A DNA stretch of 7,797 nucleotides from PVC group bacterium (GTDB taxonomy: Bacteria; Verrucomicrobiota; Kiritimatiellia; UBA8416; PXDI01), in NCBI GenBank assembly GCA_003565095.1, contig PXDI01000129.1, forward strand, positions 1 to 7,797, written 5' to 3'. The notes below the pieces were generated by a model. It saw only the letters and a program-made list of their open reading frames with translations. It was not told the DNA's origin and made no database searches. The position numbers and the translations under genes were made by a program. Numbering within the stretch: position 1 is the first letter of the stretch; every line of letters begins with the position of its first letter. Below, in pieces: positions 6,915-7,797 of the stretch.

Positions 6915-7797
6915 ATGATTAACCAGCTAAAGATTACCGCGGTTGCCATAAACGCTATCTTATTTCTCGGTACAGTGCAGTCGTTGCAGGCGCATTTTTC
7001 TGAGACGGTTGTCAATCCGGTCAGCCGTGAGTACGTTGATGAAGTGGTTTTGCTGCGCGAGCCGTTGCCGGCCTCTGCCGGGATAGTGGTTCGGTCTGCC
7101 GGTAGCGAGGTGCCGTTTCAGGTGGTTGCTGACGCTGCCGGAAAGATGCGCGCAGCGGTGCTGGTCAGCCTTCCGGCTGCTGAGCGCAATGCGGAATGGC
7201 CGGCACAGACTTTTGATGTTAGCACCGGCACTCCGGCTGAATTTGCTCCACGGGTGAATGTGCGGCGCGAAGATAACGTTTACATTATGGACAACGGTGT
7301 GATTGCCGTGGTTGTGCCGGCGGAGGCGGATGAACCTGTCGCACCTGTGCAGGCTGTGCGGCTGCCGTCAGGGCAGGTTGTCGGTAACGGAACAATTCAA
7401 GCCGGTTTGCCATTAAAATCCTTTTCCAGCAAGATCACCGGTGATGGTTCCGTTTTCGGTGAGATCACACTGGAATACCGGTTTGACGGTATGTCGGGTC
7501 CGGCGCAGGATATTCCGGCATATGCGCGTGTACGTTTACAGTTGAGCCCCGGGCACCATCATGTCCGTGTTACTGAAGAGCATGCGGTTACACGTGACAC
7601 ATTCTGGGAATTTGCTTTGACCGAGCACTGGGAAGCGCAAAACGCCCAGGTGGAGATTTTCGGCGGCGGGGCGGGGCGCTCTTCCAACCGCTCCATGTGG
7701 CCAAGGGATTTCACGCCGCTGGGATATGAGCGTGAGGCGCTTGACCGCCGATATGCGGAGGGGGATCCGCGGTTGGGGCTCACGCTGATGTGGCTGG
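6915..7797 (+). CDS. Secreted protein of unknown family, N-terminal part (runs off the window)
   Basis: An open frame begins at the ATG at 6915 behind AAAGGAG and has no stop through base 7797, giving 294 visible residues. A signal peptide is clear: MINQLK, a hydrophobic core at about 7-21 and a likely cleavage after SLQA (residue 26), so the protein is exported. The mature part looks beta-rich. Residues 28-102 (VVNPVSREYVDEVVLL, VPFQVV, AVLVSLPAAE) resemble the N-terminal beta-sandwich found before catalytic domains in some large glycoside hydrolases and rhamnogalacturonan-lyase-like proteins. A second stretch opens at about 118-135 (REDNVYIMDNGVIAVVVPAE), a pattern seen where the next beta domain begins in such enzymes. 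Residues 185-222 form alternating strands ending in GHHHVRVTEEH. No catalytic motif can be named, and the enzyme assignment is a weak inference. The AT-rich gap and ATG start suggest a transcription unit separate from the ABC/AsmA operon. Confidence 0.85.
   Translation, partial: MINQLKITAVAINAILFLGTVQSLQAHFSETVVNPVSREYVDEVVLLREPLPASAGIVVRSAGSEVPFQVVADAAGKMRAAVLVSLPAAERNAEWPAQTFDVSTGTPAEFAPRVNVRREDNVYIMDNGVIAVVVPAEADEPVAPVQAVRLPSGQVVGNGTIQAGLPLKSFSSKITGDGSVFGEITLEYRFDGMSGPAQDIPAYARVRLQLSPGHHHVRVTEEHAVTRDTFWEFALTEHWEAQNAQVEIFGGGAGRSSNRSMWPRDFTPLGYEREALDRRYAEGDPRLGLTLMWL

Noticed and set aside
6716..7015. 99-codon minus-strand open frame with a hydrophobic stretch, crossing the intergenic gap
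   Set aside because: Its hydrophobic part is the complement of the AT-rich spacer and the signal-peptide region. It overlaps two well-supported plus-strand genes and has no supporting motif.
7559..7783. 74-codon minus-strand open frame
   Set aside because: Antisense to the secreted protein gene, which is supported by a strong ribosome site and signal peptide.

Overview
The window looks like part of a chromosome from a Gram-negative bacterium with moderately high G+C. The architecture (a GldA/GldF/GldG-like ABC system, a DUF4340-type protein and an AsmA-like protein, followed by a large secreted protein) would fit the Planctomycetes-Verrucomicrobia-Lentisphaerae-Kiritimatiellota group. That placement is an inference from gene content, because no rRNA or other phylogenetic marker is present. 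No tRNA, rRNA, CRISPR array, insertion sequence or phage gene was seen.

Bases 1-6869 hold one tight co-directional run of five plus-strand genes, almost certainly an operon: (1) the C-terminal part of an ABC ATPase, whose start and Walker A lie upstream of the window; (2) a GldF-like six-helix ABC permease, overlapping gene 1 by four bases (GTGA); (3) a GldG-like auxiliary protein with a large extracytoplasmic domain between two membrane anchors; (4) a membrane-anchored DUF4340-type protein that can be read as four tandem copies of one repeat; (5) an AsmA-like protein with one N-terminal membrane anchor. Gaps between genes are 19 bases or less. All four genes whose starts are visible appear to begin with GTG or TTG.

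Bases 6870-6914 form the only real break: an AT-rich spacer (9 G/C in 45 bases) with a small inverted repeat, a possible -10 element and a strong Shine-Dalgarno. From 6915 a further plus-strand gene with an ATG start and a clear signal peptide stays open to the last base. At least 294 residues are visible. It is likely an exported, beta-rich protein, possibly related to polysaccharide-lyase-type enzymes, but the family is not established.

Working model (inference): the ATPase and permease form an inner-membrane ABC engine. The GldG-like and DUF4340 proteins are its periplasmic partners, and the AsmA-like protein may span or line the periplasm, so the operon could serve envelope or lipid transport or assembly. 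The substrate cannot be read from sequence. Outside Bacteroidota, GldAFG-like systems should not be assumed to mean gliding motility.
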